From positions 1 to 25,199 of the forward strand of contig DORE01000156.1 of the NCBI GenBank assembly GCA_003514305.1: DNA of 25,199 nt, given 5' to 3'. Under the pieces are notes generated by a model. It did not search any database and had not been told where the DNA came from. It was given only the letters and a program-made list of their open reading frames with translations. This DNA comes from Gammaproteobacteria bacterium (lineage in GTDB: Bacteria; Pseudomonadota; Gammaproteobacteria; Pseudomonadales; Pseudohongiellaceae). The first letter of the stretch is position 1, and each line of letters opens with the position of its first letter. Position numbers and translations under genes: made by a program. Of the stretch, positions 8,437 through 15,912 are shown one piece after another.

Positions 8437-9486
8437 ATGATCATTGAAATTCGACATGCTTACTGTGCCGGCGTCCTGTGCCTGAGCATTGCTCTTACTG
8501 GGATGCTCGCCGCGGCCAACAGTGGTGTCGTTTTGCTCTATCATCATGTAGCCAATGAGACTCCTCCATCGACCAGCATCTCACCCGAGGAATTCCACGC
8601 CCATCTCGACTACCTCAAAGAAAACGGCTTTGCCGTAGTCCCTCTCGACGAACTGGTTCATCGCTTACGTACCAGAGCCCCGCTGCCGGAACGCACTGTC
8701 GCAATTACTTTTGACGATGGCTATTCATCGATCTATGAAACAGCTTTCCCGCTTCTCAAGGAATACGAGATGCCGTTTACGTTGTTTTTAAGTACAGAGC
8801 CAATAAATAACCGTCAGAGAAATTACATGACCTGGGAGCAAGTAAGGGAGCTTTCTGAAGCCGGAGCGCTCATTGCCAATCATTTGGTGAGCCACCCTTA
8901 CATGTTAAGTCGCGAAAGTCAGGAAACAGATGTCGATTGGCTGGAACGCCAGCGCAATGAATTGCTGGAGGCGGAAGCGACCATATTGAAGGAGACAGGC
9001 CAAAGTCATCGCTTCCTAGCTTATCCTTTCGGAGAGTTCAACGCGGAAATTCAATCAATGCTTGTGGAGGAAGGCTTTATAGGGTTCGCACAGAATTCCG
9101 GGGCCATAGGCTACAGTTCTGATTTCCAGGCCCTGCCACGCTTCCCAATGGCAGGCATCTACGCAAGACTTGATACTGCACAAGTCAAATTCAATTCACT
9201 CGCATTCGACGTTGAATTAATCGAACCCGGGTCGCCGGTAACTGATCTCGAAAGTCCAGAAGCGCTGCTTCGTTTCAATCTCAACGGGCTTAGCCCGAGT
9301 CAAATCAATTGTTATGATGATGGAGAGAAGCTAAATCTTAGCTGGGAGGACCAAGATGACGGCTTATTACGATTACGGGCTGCCAAGCGTCATTATGGTA
9401 GAAGATGGCGATACATTTGCACAGGCCTTTCAGCGGAAAGCGCCAGGTATTTTTGGTACTCAGTTCCATGGGTCAATCCCAAGTAG
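8437..9486 (+). CDS. Secreted polysaccharide deacetylase (NodB/PgaB-like)
   Basis: This 349-residue carbohydrate esterase family 4 protein is predicted to remove N- or O-acetyl groups from a surface or wall polysaccharide. An N-terminal hydrophobic segment (about 10-27, ending LAAA) suggests a signal peptide and export. NodB motif 1 is TFDDGY (91-96, with Asp93/Asp94), and the metal histidines are His149 and His153 in NHLVSHP; motif 3 reads LAYPFGE (194-200), as in PgaB-like enzymes. Residues about 215-349 form an additional domain I do not recognise. The first motif (LLYHHV, 33-38) is also PgaB-like. No clear ribosome site precedes the ATG. Its stop is 5 bp from that of the convergent bax-like gene. 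Family is confident; the substrate is unknown. Confidence 0.87.
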   Translation: MIIEIRHAYCAGVLCLSIALTGMLAAANSGVVLLYHHVANETPPSTSISPEEFHAHLDYLKENGFAVVPLDELVHRLRTRAPLPERTVAITFDDGYSSIYETAFPLLKEYEMPFTLFLSTEPINNRQRNYMTWEQVRELSEAGALIANHLVSHPYMLSRESQETDVDWLERQRNELLEAEATILKETGQSHRFLAYPFGEFNAEIQSMLVEEGFIGFAQNSGAIGYSSDFQALPRFPMAGIYARLDTAQVKFNSLAFDVELIEPGSPVTDLESPEALLRFNLNGLSPSQINCYDDGEKLNLSWEDQDDGLLRLRAAKRHYGRRWRYICTGLSAESARYFWYSVPWVNPK

Positions 9487-9491
9487 CTATG

Positions 9492-10280
9492 TCAAAGCCG
9501 ATCTAATTTATTCTGTATTATCAGGTTCTGCACTTCGTCTACGTAGTTTTCCCCCCTCTCAGAGTAGGCGGCCAGACCTACCGCGAGTTCAATTGCGTTC
9601 AGTGGCTCATTACGTTTGCGCATTTGCGCTCTAAGCTCCCTCAATCCCTCATAAGAAAATTGTGTGTTAATGTTTTTAATATAGGAACTCACCGACTCGC
9701 TGATTGATTTGAATTTCCGCACTTCATGAGAGGCATCCCTTCTGCGCTGCAGAGGAACTAAACCGCAGCCTTCCTCAAAACACCACTGGCCAAAAATGTT
9801 GTTTCCCTCAAGCGCGAATCTGGATGTACCCCAGGCAGATTCATTAGCGGCTTGAGCCAAGGCCATCGCGACTGGCACCTCGTCAACTCGCTTCATCAAC
9901 TCCTCTGTAATTTCCAACTCGACAAGTTTGCTGGTATCAAGCTCGTATTCATCAGCCAATTGTAGGATCCATGCCCGCTCTGTTGGGGAAAAAGGGGCCC
10001 CGCTTGCTGCCACTCTGTCATACATACGCAGCTGCTGTCGCGTTTCCAAAACTTTCGCGTTAGCGGCAAGAATATAATCTTTCAAATAAGAGAAAAACTG
10101 CTGCTTTCTCACATCAATCTCAACTACAGCAGCAAAATCCGGAAAGACCTCAACTAACTCTTGCCCGGTGCCTCGCAAGTCTTGGTCCGAATCAGAAAGA
10201 CTTTCACTGCGAGATAGCTGCCATAAAACCATAATCAATGCAATGGCCAACAAACATGGATAGATTACAGAATTTGGCAT
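9492..10280 (-). CDS. bax: Bax-type glucosaminidase domain protein
   Basis: This 262-residue predicted cell-wall hydrolase is of the Bax family (glucosaminidase, GH73-like). An N-terminal hydrophobic stretch (VIYPCLLAIALIMVLW) should be a signal anchor or uncleaved signal placing the rest in the periplasm. After a Bax-specific region (FFSYLKDYILAANAKVLETR), the catalytic segment has ALAQAANESAWGTSRFA with the presumed acid Glu147, then NNIFGQWC and the C-terminal AYSERGENYVDEV. The frame is open to a TTG at 10292, but the ATG at 10280 has GGAG six bases upstream, so I use the ATG. It is convergent with the deacetylase gene with 5 bp between stops and no room for a terminator. Peptidoglycan is the likely substrate by family; the physiological role is poorly known. 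Confidence 0.87.
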   Translation of the reverse strand: MPNSVIYPCLLAIALIMVLWQLSRSESLSDSDQDLRGTGQELVEVFPDFAAVVEIDVRKQQFFSYLKDYILAANAKVLETRQQLRMYDRVAASGAPFSPTERAWILQLADEYELDTSKLVELEITEELMKRVDEVPVAMALAQAANESAWGTSRFALEGNNIFGQWCFEEGCGLVPLQRRRDASHEVRKFKSISESVSSYIKNINTQFSYEGLRELRAQMRKRNEPLNAIELAVGLAAYSERGENYVDEVQNLIIQNKLDRL

Positions 10281-10325
10281 TGGTTTCTCCAAGACCCTGC
10301 CACACCGTAGGCTAGTCAGAGTTCA

Positions 10326-10490
10326 CTATTTGCTGCTATTTTGCACCCTAAAACGAAATATGGTAACCGTTTCTTCAGCAATCACCGGCAAACCAAAAGG
10401 CGTTGTAAGTATCGCCGCGATTTCCGCATTTAGACGCTTGTCATAAAACTCGAAGTTTAAACCCGCGTCTTGTCGTAAACGGATTACTTC
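10326..10490 (-). other. Short open stretch, possible gene remnant
   Basis: Between bax and bolA, one minus-strand frame is open for 54 codons from an in-frame TGA (10491-10493) to a TAG (10326-10328). It has no ATG, GTG or TTG start. It reads with protein-like composition (for example RLNAEIAAILTTPFGLPV, then TVTIFRFRV), and the same frame is open upstream of the TGA as far as 10697, where it overlaps bolA. It could be the decayed 3' end of a gene or a chance opening. I recognise no family. The rest of 10281-10587 shows no other gene. Confidence 0.2.
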
Positions 10491-10587
10491 TCACACTAGA
10501 TCATAACCGCAGCCCCAAACCCTAAACGTCTCAGAATTCACAAATGAATGATCTACCAAGCAGTCTTTCCTTTGACTTAGCGCGCTA

Positions 10588-10899
10588 CTAAAAGCGATTG
10601 CCTCCCCTGCAGTCCGGTGATTTTGGACGATCTTTCTCTCGTTCAAACCATTCTTCAGGCGAATACAGATGAAGCGCCAAAGCATGAATCGATCCAACCA
10701 TTTCTTCGGCTAATAGTGCGTATACGCACTGATGTCGCCTCACTCGACTAAGCCCAACAAAGCTTTCAGAGACAACAGTAAGCTTAAAATGAGACTCACC
10801 TGATGCCCCTCCGTGAAGGTGGCTTTCGTTTTCGACTGTTTGATAACTCGGGTGAAACTCCAGATTCAACTTCCGCTCGATAGATGCTTGAATATTCAT
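10588..10899 (-). CDS. bolA: BolA family protein
   Basis: This 103-residue BolA protein is close to E. coli BolA over its length. The conserved core is visible: GESHFKLTVVSESFVGLSR, RRHQCVYALLAEEM and the C-terminal IHALALHLYSPEEW with the invariant histidines. A tail ending PDCRGG recalls the E. coli end PPCRGAG. BolA proteins bind iron-sulfur clusters together with monothiol glutaredoxins, and in E. coli affect morphology and stress gene expression. The frame extends to a GTG at 10941, but the ATG at 10899 gives the family N terminus and has GGAAGGG about seven bases upstream. It is divergent from the RbgA-type GTPase gene; a perfect TATAAT lies 54 bp upstream. The identity is firm; its cellular role here is inferred. 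Confidence 0.9.
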   Translation of the reverse strand: MNIQASIERKLNLEFHPSYQTVENESHLHGGASGESHFKLTVVSESFVGLSRVRRHQCVYALLAEEMVGSIHALALHLYSPEEWFEREKDRPKSPDCRGGNRF

Positions 10900-10952
10900 A
10901 TACAACCCTTCCCGTACCAGACTGCTATCCGTACCTAACACGTAATATACTA

Positions 10953-10981
10953 ATTATACGGTAAGCACGAACGGTCGATAA
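10953..10981 (-). promoter_or_regulatory. Candidate promoter of bolA
   Basis: On the minus strand, a perfect TATAAT (10958-10953) follows, after 17 bp, the weak -35 TTATCG (3 of 6 matches). The predicted start near 10946 gives a leader of about 47 nt. The segment also contains the upstream region of the divergent GTPase gene, so the two genes may influence each other. Only the -10 is convincing. Confidence 0.4.
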
Positions 10982-10988
10982 CGCAAAT

Positions 10989-11822
10989 ATGACAATTTCC
11001 TGGTACCCCGGCCATATGCACAAAGCCGGGAAAGAGCTTAGAAAATTAGTGTCAAGCACCGATGCCGTCATAGAAGTGCTTGACGCTCGCATTCCTGCTG
11101 CTAGCTCGAACCCTATACTAAGAGAGATATTTAAAGACAAACCAACTCTTAGGTTGATGAACAAATGTGATCTTGCCGAGGCCGGCTCCACAGCCGCATG
11201 GCAAGCCTATTTCAGCAAATCTGAGGACACTAGGAGCCTCGCTCTAAGTCGGGATAAGCAATCCCTATCCAACTCGGTGTTAGACGCACTGCGTATACTT
11301 ACTAATAACGTCCGATCAGCGAACACTCAGCGCAAACAGTGCGTAATCTTCGGTATTCCCAATGTTGGAAAATCCACTATTATGAACGCCCTCGCTGGCC
11401 GCAAGCTCGCGAAGACCGGAAATGAGCCGGCAGTTACCAAGGGCCAACAGCGCATTAAACTCAACGAAGCATGGACACTTATTGATACACCCGGCATGCT
11501 ATGGCCAAAGCTTGAAGATCAAGAGGCTGCGCTCTGGCTGACAATGACCGGAAGCATCCGCCACTCCGCGTTTGACGCGGAAGAAATTGGCTGGCTGGCG
11601 GCCGAATGCCTCAGACAGGTCGCTCCTGAATCGCTTAAGACTCGATATAAGCTTGAGGCATTGCCAGTTCAAACCCAGCAGCTCGTTGCCGCAATAGCTC
11701 ACGCAACAGGCAGCCTGACCAAAGGGGGGCTCATCGACGGGAATAAAGTTGCCCAAGCATTACTAAACGACTTTCGGTCAGGTAAAATGGGACCTCTGTC
11801 GTTAGAGTCTGCCCCAACCTGA
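10989..11822 (+). CDS. ylqF: Circularly permuted ribosome biogenesis GTPase, YlqF/RbgA family
   Basis: This 277-residue GTPase has the permuted motif order of the YlqF/YawG family. It begins with the family signature ISWYPGHMHKAGKEL; LDAR is at 31-34; the G4 motif NKCD (58-61) comes before the G1 P-loop GIPNVGKS (122-129), then Thr150 (G2) and DTPG (166-169, G3). A helical C-terminal RNA/ribosome-binding region follows. In Bacillus, RbgA acts in late assembly of the 50S subunit; gammaproteobacterial homologues are presumed to act similarly. No Shine-Dalgarno is evident before the ATG, but the start gives the conserved N terminus. It is divergent from bolA and followed after 101 bp by the M16 peptidase gene, perhaps co-transcribed. 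Confidence 0.9.
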   Translation: MTISWYPGHMHKAGKELRKLVSSTDAVIEVLDARIPAASSNPILREIFKDKPTLRLMNKCDLAEAGSTAAWQAYFSKSEDTRSLALSRDKQSLSNSVLDALRILTNNVRSANTQRKQCVIFGIPNVGKSTIMNALAGRKLAKTGNEPAVTKGQQRIKLNEAWTLIDTPGMLWPKLEDQEAALWLTMTGSIRHSAFDAEEIGWLAAECLRQVAPESLKTRYKLEALPVQTQQLVAAIAHATGSLTKGGLIDGNKVAQALLNDFRSGKMGPLSLESAPT

Positions 11823-11866
11823 CCTAGATAAATTTTCACCGCCGTAAGACTGACGAAATCAAGACG

Positions 11867-11884
11867 CTCAAAGCGAGCTTTGAG
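11867..11884. repeat. 18-bp palindrome before the M16 peptidase gene
   Basis: CTCAAAG-CGAG-CTTTGAG forms a 7-bp perfect stem (8 bp if read as a DNA palindrome) 40 bp upstream of the peptidase ATG. No T-run follows, so it is not an intrinsic terminator of the GTPase gene. It could be an operator or a leader hairpin. Confidence 0.3.
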
Positions 11885-11923
11885 ATTACCCAGACAAAGA
11901 AATACCGAGGAACCTGCCAGATT

Positions 11924-14890
11924 ATGAGCGAAACACTCAACGCCCCCTCTCCAGCGAGCAACACACAGTCGCCAATTGCTGAACATCCAGCCTTTATCTG
12001 CCATCGACGCAAAACCATTCCCTCGTTAAATCTCACCATAGAGGAGTATGAGCATCGGGTCACTGGCGCGATGCATTATCATCTTGACAGTGATAACCCT
12101 GAAAACGTGTTCTTGGTCGCTTTTCGAACCGTGCCGATGGACTCTACCGGCGTTGCACATATTCTCGAACACACTGCACTTTGCGGTAGTGAAAAATACC
12201 CAGTCCGGGACCCATTCTTTATGATGATCCGGCGCTCGCTCAATACGTTTATGAACGCCTTCACGAGCAGCGACTGGACTGCCTACCCTTTTGCGAGCAA
12301 AAACCGAAAAGACTTTAAAAACCTCCTGCAAGTATATCTCGATGCTACATTTTTTTCCCGCCTGCATGAGCTAGACTTTGCTCAGGAGGGCCACCGACTT
12401 GAATTCTCCGAGCCAGAAAACAGCAATAGTGAATTGCTTTTTAAAGGTGTTGTGTACAATGAAATGAAAGGGGCAATGAGTTCACCGCACATCACGCTCT
12501 GGCATATGATGACCAAACATTTATTCCCCACTACCACATATCACTATAACAGCGGCGGCGAACCGAGCGACATACCAAATTTAAATTATCAGCAGCTGCT
12601 TGAGTTTTATCAGAGTCATTACCATCCAAGTAATGCAGTGTTCATGACCTTCGGTGACATACCCGCAGCCGAGCACCATGCCGATATTGAATCGCTTGCT
12701 CTTTCTAGATTTGAACGACTCGATATAGAGATCAAAGTAAGCGATGAAAAGCGCCATGAAGCACCAATAAAAGCCGAAGAGGACTACGCGGTTGCCGAGT
12801 CAACTGATAAAAAGACACACATTGTACTTGCCTGGCTGCTTGGAAAAAGTACCGACATTGTGGAACTGTTCGAAGCTCAGCTGTTGACCAGCATACTGAT
12901 GGAAAATAGTGCTTCACCACTTCTGAGTGCGCTTGAAACTACCAGTCTTGGTCAATCCCCTTCTCCGATGTGCGGACTTGAGGACTCCAATAAAGAGATG
13001 GCTTTCATAGCGGGGCTCGAAGGTTGTGGCGAAGAATCTGCAGAAGAGGTTGAGCAGCTTATTCTTTCTTGTCTTCATTCGATTTGCGGCAAAGGTATAG
13101 ATCAACAGCATGTTGAAGCGGCCCTGCATCAGCTTGAGCTCAACCAGAGAGAGATTTCCGGTGATACTTACCCATTCGGTCTTCAACTGATCCTAGCTGG
13201 CCTTTCCACTGCCCTGCATCGAGGAGACCCCATTCAGCTCTTGGACGTTGAGCCTGTCCTAGAACTACTTCGAGAACGCGTTTTGGAAAGGGAATATGTT
13301 CCAGGGCTCATCAAGCGCCTGCTGTTAGACAACCCTCACCGCCTGACACTTACGCTAAAACCCAGTCTTACTCTAGCTGGAGAAAAACGGAAAGCTGAAA
13401 AAGAAAAGCTTGAAACAATAAAGGCAAGACTTAGCCCTGGCGAAAAAAAGCAAATAATCGAACAGACACTAGCACTGACAAGACGTCAGTCACAGGCAGA
13501 CGACCCAGATTTGTTGCCAAAAGTCGGGCTGGAGGATGTACCCCCTAAAATTGTCGAGCCTTTGCGTATCGACAAAGTGCTGTCCCGTTCACATGCTCCA
13601 TTAAGTTTTTACGAACAGGGGACCAACGGTTTAGCCTATCAGCAGGTGGTACTGCCACTACCGCAACTCAGCCCAGAGCAGCTCGATATCCTGCCCTTGT
13701 ACGCTAGCTGTCTTACAGAATTCGGCGTTGCGGATAAAACTTATGCCGAGGTTCAGACCTGGCAATCACGAGTATGCGGAGGCATCAGCTGCTTCAGCAA
13801 TATACGCAGCGATCGCAATGACGAGCAATCGGCAAGCGGCTTTTTGGCTTTCTCTTCAAAGAGCCTCGCTTCCAATCATCAGGAGATGTCAACGCTGCTC
13901 AGGGCAACACTGTGCGAGCCGCGTTTTGACGAAATGCAGCGGCTGGCAGACTTGATAGAGCAAATTTGCGCTCGCAAAGAAGCAAGCATCACTGGCCAGG
14001 GACACAGCCTCGCGATGAGCCTTGCGTGCAGCAGGATGAGCCCCGCAGCTCAGCTAGATCATCAGTTTAGCGGCTTGGAGGGTATTCGTCGGCTACAAAC
14101 GCATAAAGAAATGCTTAGCAGTGACGTTGAACGCGGCAAGCTGCTCAAGCGAATTCAGGAGCTACATGAAACACTGCTCACAAGTCCAAAGCAATTTTTA
14201 CTGATTGGTGAAACTCACCGCAAAAACGCTCTGATTGCAGATCTTGATCAACAGTGGAGCGCCAACCCCGGCGGCCAAGCCGAGACTAAGCTGACTTTGA
14301 AGCCAATCAGAGAACAGTTGGTGGAGGGCTGGAGCACCGCAACACAAGTGAGCTTCTGCGCCAAAGCTTATCCGACCGTATGCGCAAACCATCCTGATCA
14401 CGCTGTTTTACAGGTTTTGGCAGGCTTCCTGAGAAATGGCTTTCTGCACACAGCAATTCGGGAGAAGGGTGGCGCCTATGGCGGCGGAGCCAATCAGGAC
14501 TCAAACTCCGCCAGTTTCCGCTTTTTCTCATACCGAGACCCGCGTCTGTCAGAAACCTTTGCGGATTTCGATCGTGCCATAGGCTGGCTGCTTGAAACCA
14601 AGCACTCAAAAAACCAGATTGAAGAAGCGATACTGGGCGTAATCGCTGCAATGGATCAATCGTCTTCACCAGCTGGCGAAGCAAAGCAGGCCTTCTATCA
14701 TCATCTTTTTGGACGCAGCTTACGGGACCGCGCGGCTTTTCGCGAAAGAGTGCTTGGCACAACGATGCAGGATTTACAACGGGTCGCGAGCACCTACTTC
14801 GATCCACAACTGGCTTCAGTCGGCGTAATCAGCAGTCAAAAATCACTCGAAGAGGCTAAAATAGAGGGCCTTAAAATCAACATATTATAA
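11924..14890 (+). CDS. M16C metallopeptidase, presequence protease (PreP/Cym1) type
   Basis: This 988-residue zinc peptidase belongs to the inverzincin family M16C, which in mitochondria and chloroplasts degrades cleaved targeting peptides and in bacteria is presumed to clear short peptides. The inverted zinc motif HILEH is present (His79, Glu82, His83), and the distal ligand is Glu180 in VVYNEMKGAMSS, 97 residues later, the spacing expected for PreP. It is followed by MMTKHLFPTTTYHYNSGGEP. The C-terminal half has the arginine/tyrosine segment REKGGAYGGG expected of M16. The length matches the roughly 1000-residue PreP group. No signal peptide is visible, so a cytoplasmic site is likely. GAGGA lies about 12 bases upstream of the ATG. 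Confidence 0.92.
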   Translation: MSETLNAPSPASNTQSPIAEHPAFICHRRKTIPSLNLTIEEYEHRVTGAMHYHLDSDNPENVFLVAFRTVPMDSTGVAHILEHTALCGSEKYPVRDPFFMMIRRSLNTFMNAFTSSDWTAYPFASKNRKDFKNLLQVYLDATFFSRLHELDFAQEGHRLEFSEPENSNSELLFKGVVYNEMKGAMSSPHITLWHMMTKHLFPTTTYHYNSGGEPSDIPNLNYQQLLEFYQSHYHPSNAVFMTFGDIPAAEHHADIESLALSRFERLDIEIKVSDEKRHEAPIKAEEDYAVAESTDKKTHIVLAWLLGKSTDIVELFEAQLLTSILMENSASPLLSALETTSLGQSPSPMCGLEDSNKEMAFIAGLEGCGEESAEEVEQLILSCLHSICGKGIDQQHVEAALHQLELNQREISGDTYPFGLQLILAGLSTALHRGDPIQLLDVEPVLELLRERVLEREYVPGLIKRLLLDNPHRLTLTLKPSLTLAGEKRKAEKEKLETIKARLSPGEKKQIIEQTLALTRRQSQADDPDLLPKVGLEDVPPKIVEPLRIDKVLSRSHAPLSFYEQGTNGLAYQQVVLPLPQLSPEQLDILPLYASCLTEFGVADKTYAEVQTWQSRVCGGISCFSNIRSDRNDEQSASGFLAFSSKSLASNHQEMSTLLRATLCEPRFDEMQRLADLIEQICARKEASITGQGHSLAMSLACSRMSPAAQLDHQFSGLEGIRRLQTHKEMLSSDVERGKLLKRIQELHETLLTSPKQFLLIGETHRKNALIADLDQQWSANPGGQAETKLTLKPIREQLVEGWSTATQVSFCAKAYPTVCANHPDHAVLQVLAGFLRNGFLHTAIREKGGAYGGGANQDSNSASFRFFSYRDPRLSETFADFDRAIGWLLETKHSKNQIEEAILGVIAAMDQSSSPAGEAKQAFYHHLFGRSLRDRAAFRERVLGTTMQDLQRVASTYFDPQLASVGVISSQKSLEEAKIEGLKINIL

Positions 14891-14962
14891 GTTCTTACAA
14901 CGTATAAAGAGGCGTGATGAATACAATTTGTGATTTCACGTAAAGATAGTTTTGACGTTCTG

Positions 14963-14991
14963 GGAACTTAGGTTGCCAATCGCTGTCATAA
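14963..14991 (+). promoter_or_regulatory. Sigma-E (RpoE/AlgU)-type promoter
   Basis: GGAACTT at 14963-14969 is a perfect sigma-E -35. After exactly 16 bp comes TCATA (14986-14990), close to the TCAAA/TCTGA -10 used by RpoE and AlgU. The expected start (about 14997) falls directly before a hairpin and about 95 nt ahead of a strong terminator, with no open reading frame between. The same stretch also reads as CATAAT, a weaker sigma-70 -10 without a good -35. Confidence 0.55.
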
Positions 14992-14996
14992 TTTAA

Positions 14997-15091
14997 GAAG
15001 ATAAATGGCATGCAAAATGTGGGTTGCGTCTCATTTATCTCTCCCTTGATAGTAATTTATGCCCGGCAACACTTGTTGCCGGGCATTTTTT
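14997..15091 (+). ncRNA. Candidate sigma-E-dependent small RNA
   Basis: No protein gene lies here, yet the segment has the parts of a bacterial trans-acting small RNA. Upstream is the sigma-E-type promoter at 14963. The predicted RNA begins with a perfect 9-bp stem (14999-15007 with 15032-15040) enclosing a second stem (15010-15015 with 15024-15029, one G-U pair) and an AATGTGGG loop. Then comes a single-stranded AU-rich stretch (about 15041-15058) suited to Hfq, and an intrinsic terminator with a 12-bp stem and six T. Size (about 95 nt) is in the range of the enteric sigma-E RNAs MicA and RybB, but I see no sequence match to either. The 5' end is partly paired, unlike RybB. Alternatively the terminator simply ends readthrough from the peptidase gene. 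Confidence 0.45.
15059..15091 (+). terminator. Strong intrinsic terminator
   Basis: A perfect 12-bp stem (15059-15070 with 15075-15086, GC-rich core GCCCGGCAAC) closes a four-base ACTT loop and runs into six T (15086-15091; the first T can also close the stem). The T-run is on the plus strand only, so it terminates plus-strand transcripts: the candidate small RNA and any readthrough from the M16 peptidase gene 170 bp upstream. Confidence 0.88.
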
Positions 15092-15912
15092 CTGCCGCGT
15101 TGAAGCAAGTATCTATAAACCATATTGCTAAAAAGATGTGTCATAAGGAATCCTGAAGACAAACCTCTAGCTGTCTCGGTGAGGATGAGAGGAATAGCTT
15201 TAGACCTTTTTCTTGGCGCAATAAAAATTAGCGGGGCATGCAGACGCAATCTTTCGCGCTGTTGACCAGTGGGGATCATTTACTCGATTAGGCCAATATT
15301 TGTGGGAGCTGTGGGCATGGTTTGATCAGCGCAGCTATCGTTTAACCAGCAAATGTTTCCTTGTCGCCTCACCACATTACAAAGCTACCCGGTGTTGGCT
15401 GCTCTTACAAAATTGGTTCTGAATACCTCAGCATCTAATGAAGTGACGACAGCGAATCAATTGGGCCGGATGGTGTTGCCACACAGTAAAGAATACAAGC
15501 ACCTATGGTTAGACCCATGGTCAACGGTCCGTCACCGCTGGTCTTTCCTTCAAAACTAAATCTGTCGAGAATAGCCTTTGTGGCAACATTAAACTGGGTT
15601 CTTTTGCGATAGCGCTGGGAGCAGTTTTTATCGCAAGGAGCTTCTGTGGTGACAAAATTTACACGTCCCAATAATTTTGATTAGTCAGAGTCACTAAGGT
15701 CTTTACGAGAAGCCATGCGCACTGACGAACATTTAACAGCACAAATGAACGAGAAGAATCGCAGCTGCCTCATGGAGAATCGATCAGAAAGTTCCAAACT
15801 TGACCAATACCGTTGATCACTAATTTAGCTAACTGGTTGAGTGGGAGCTGTGCCTGGACAATTCGAAATTCATGGAAACCATCGGTGCATTCCCTTGAGG
15901 ATCAAAGCGGCA
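15092..15912. other. Gene-free stretch of about 0.8 kb
   Basis: I find no convincing gene here. Open frames of 68 to 82 codons occur on both strands (for example 15435-15671 minus, 15353-15559 plus) but resemble no family I know. A 12-bp direct repeat, GTGGGAGCTGTG, occurs at 15302-15313 and 15841-15852; its GTGGGAGC core recalls the conserved tail of Pseudomonas REP elements. The first copy can fold (15307-15313 with 15330-15336). A lone sigma-E-like GGAACTT on the minus strand (15795-15789) has no -10. The 3' end of djlA borders the region and no terminator for it is evident. Confidence 0.5.

Noticed and set aside
10491..10697. 68-codon minus-strand frame overlapping bolA as a separate gene.
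   Set aside because: Half of it overlaps conserved bolA coding sequence in another frame; kept only as part of the possible remnant noted above.
12026..12367. 113-codon minus-strand frame and others opposite the M16 peptidase gene.
   Set aside because: They mirror conserved peptidase codons, including the zinc motif, and resemble no protein.
15435..15671. 78-codon minus-strand frame with a hydrophobic-looking end, in the gap before djlA.
   Set aside because: No family resemblance, no ribosome site seen and no supporting neighbour; frames of this length are expected by chance.
15789..15795. Second perfect sigma-E -35 (GGAACTT) on the minus strand in the gene-free region.
   Set aside because: The bases 16 to 17 further on (TGAGG/GAGGC) do not resemble a sigma-E -10, and no structured RNA or gene follows.
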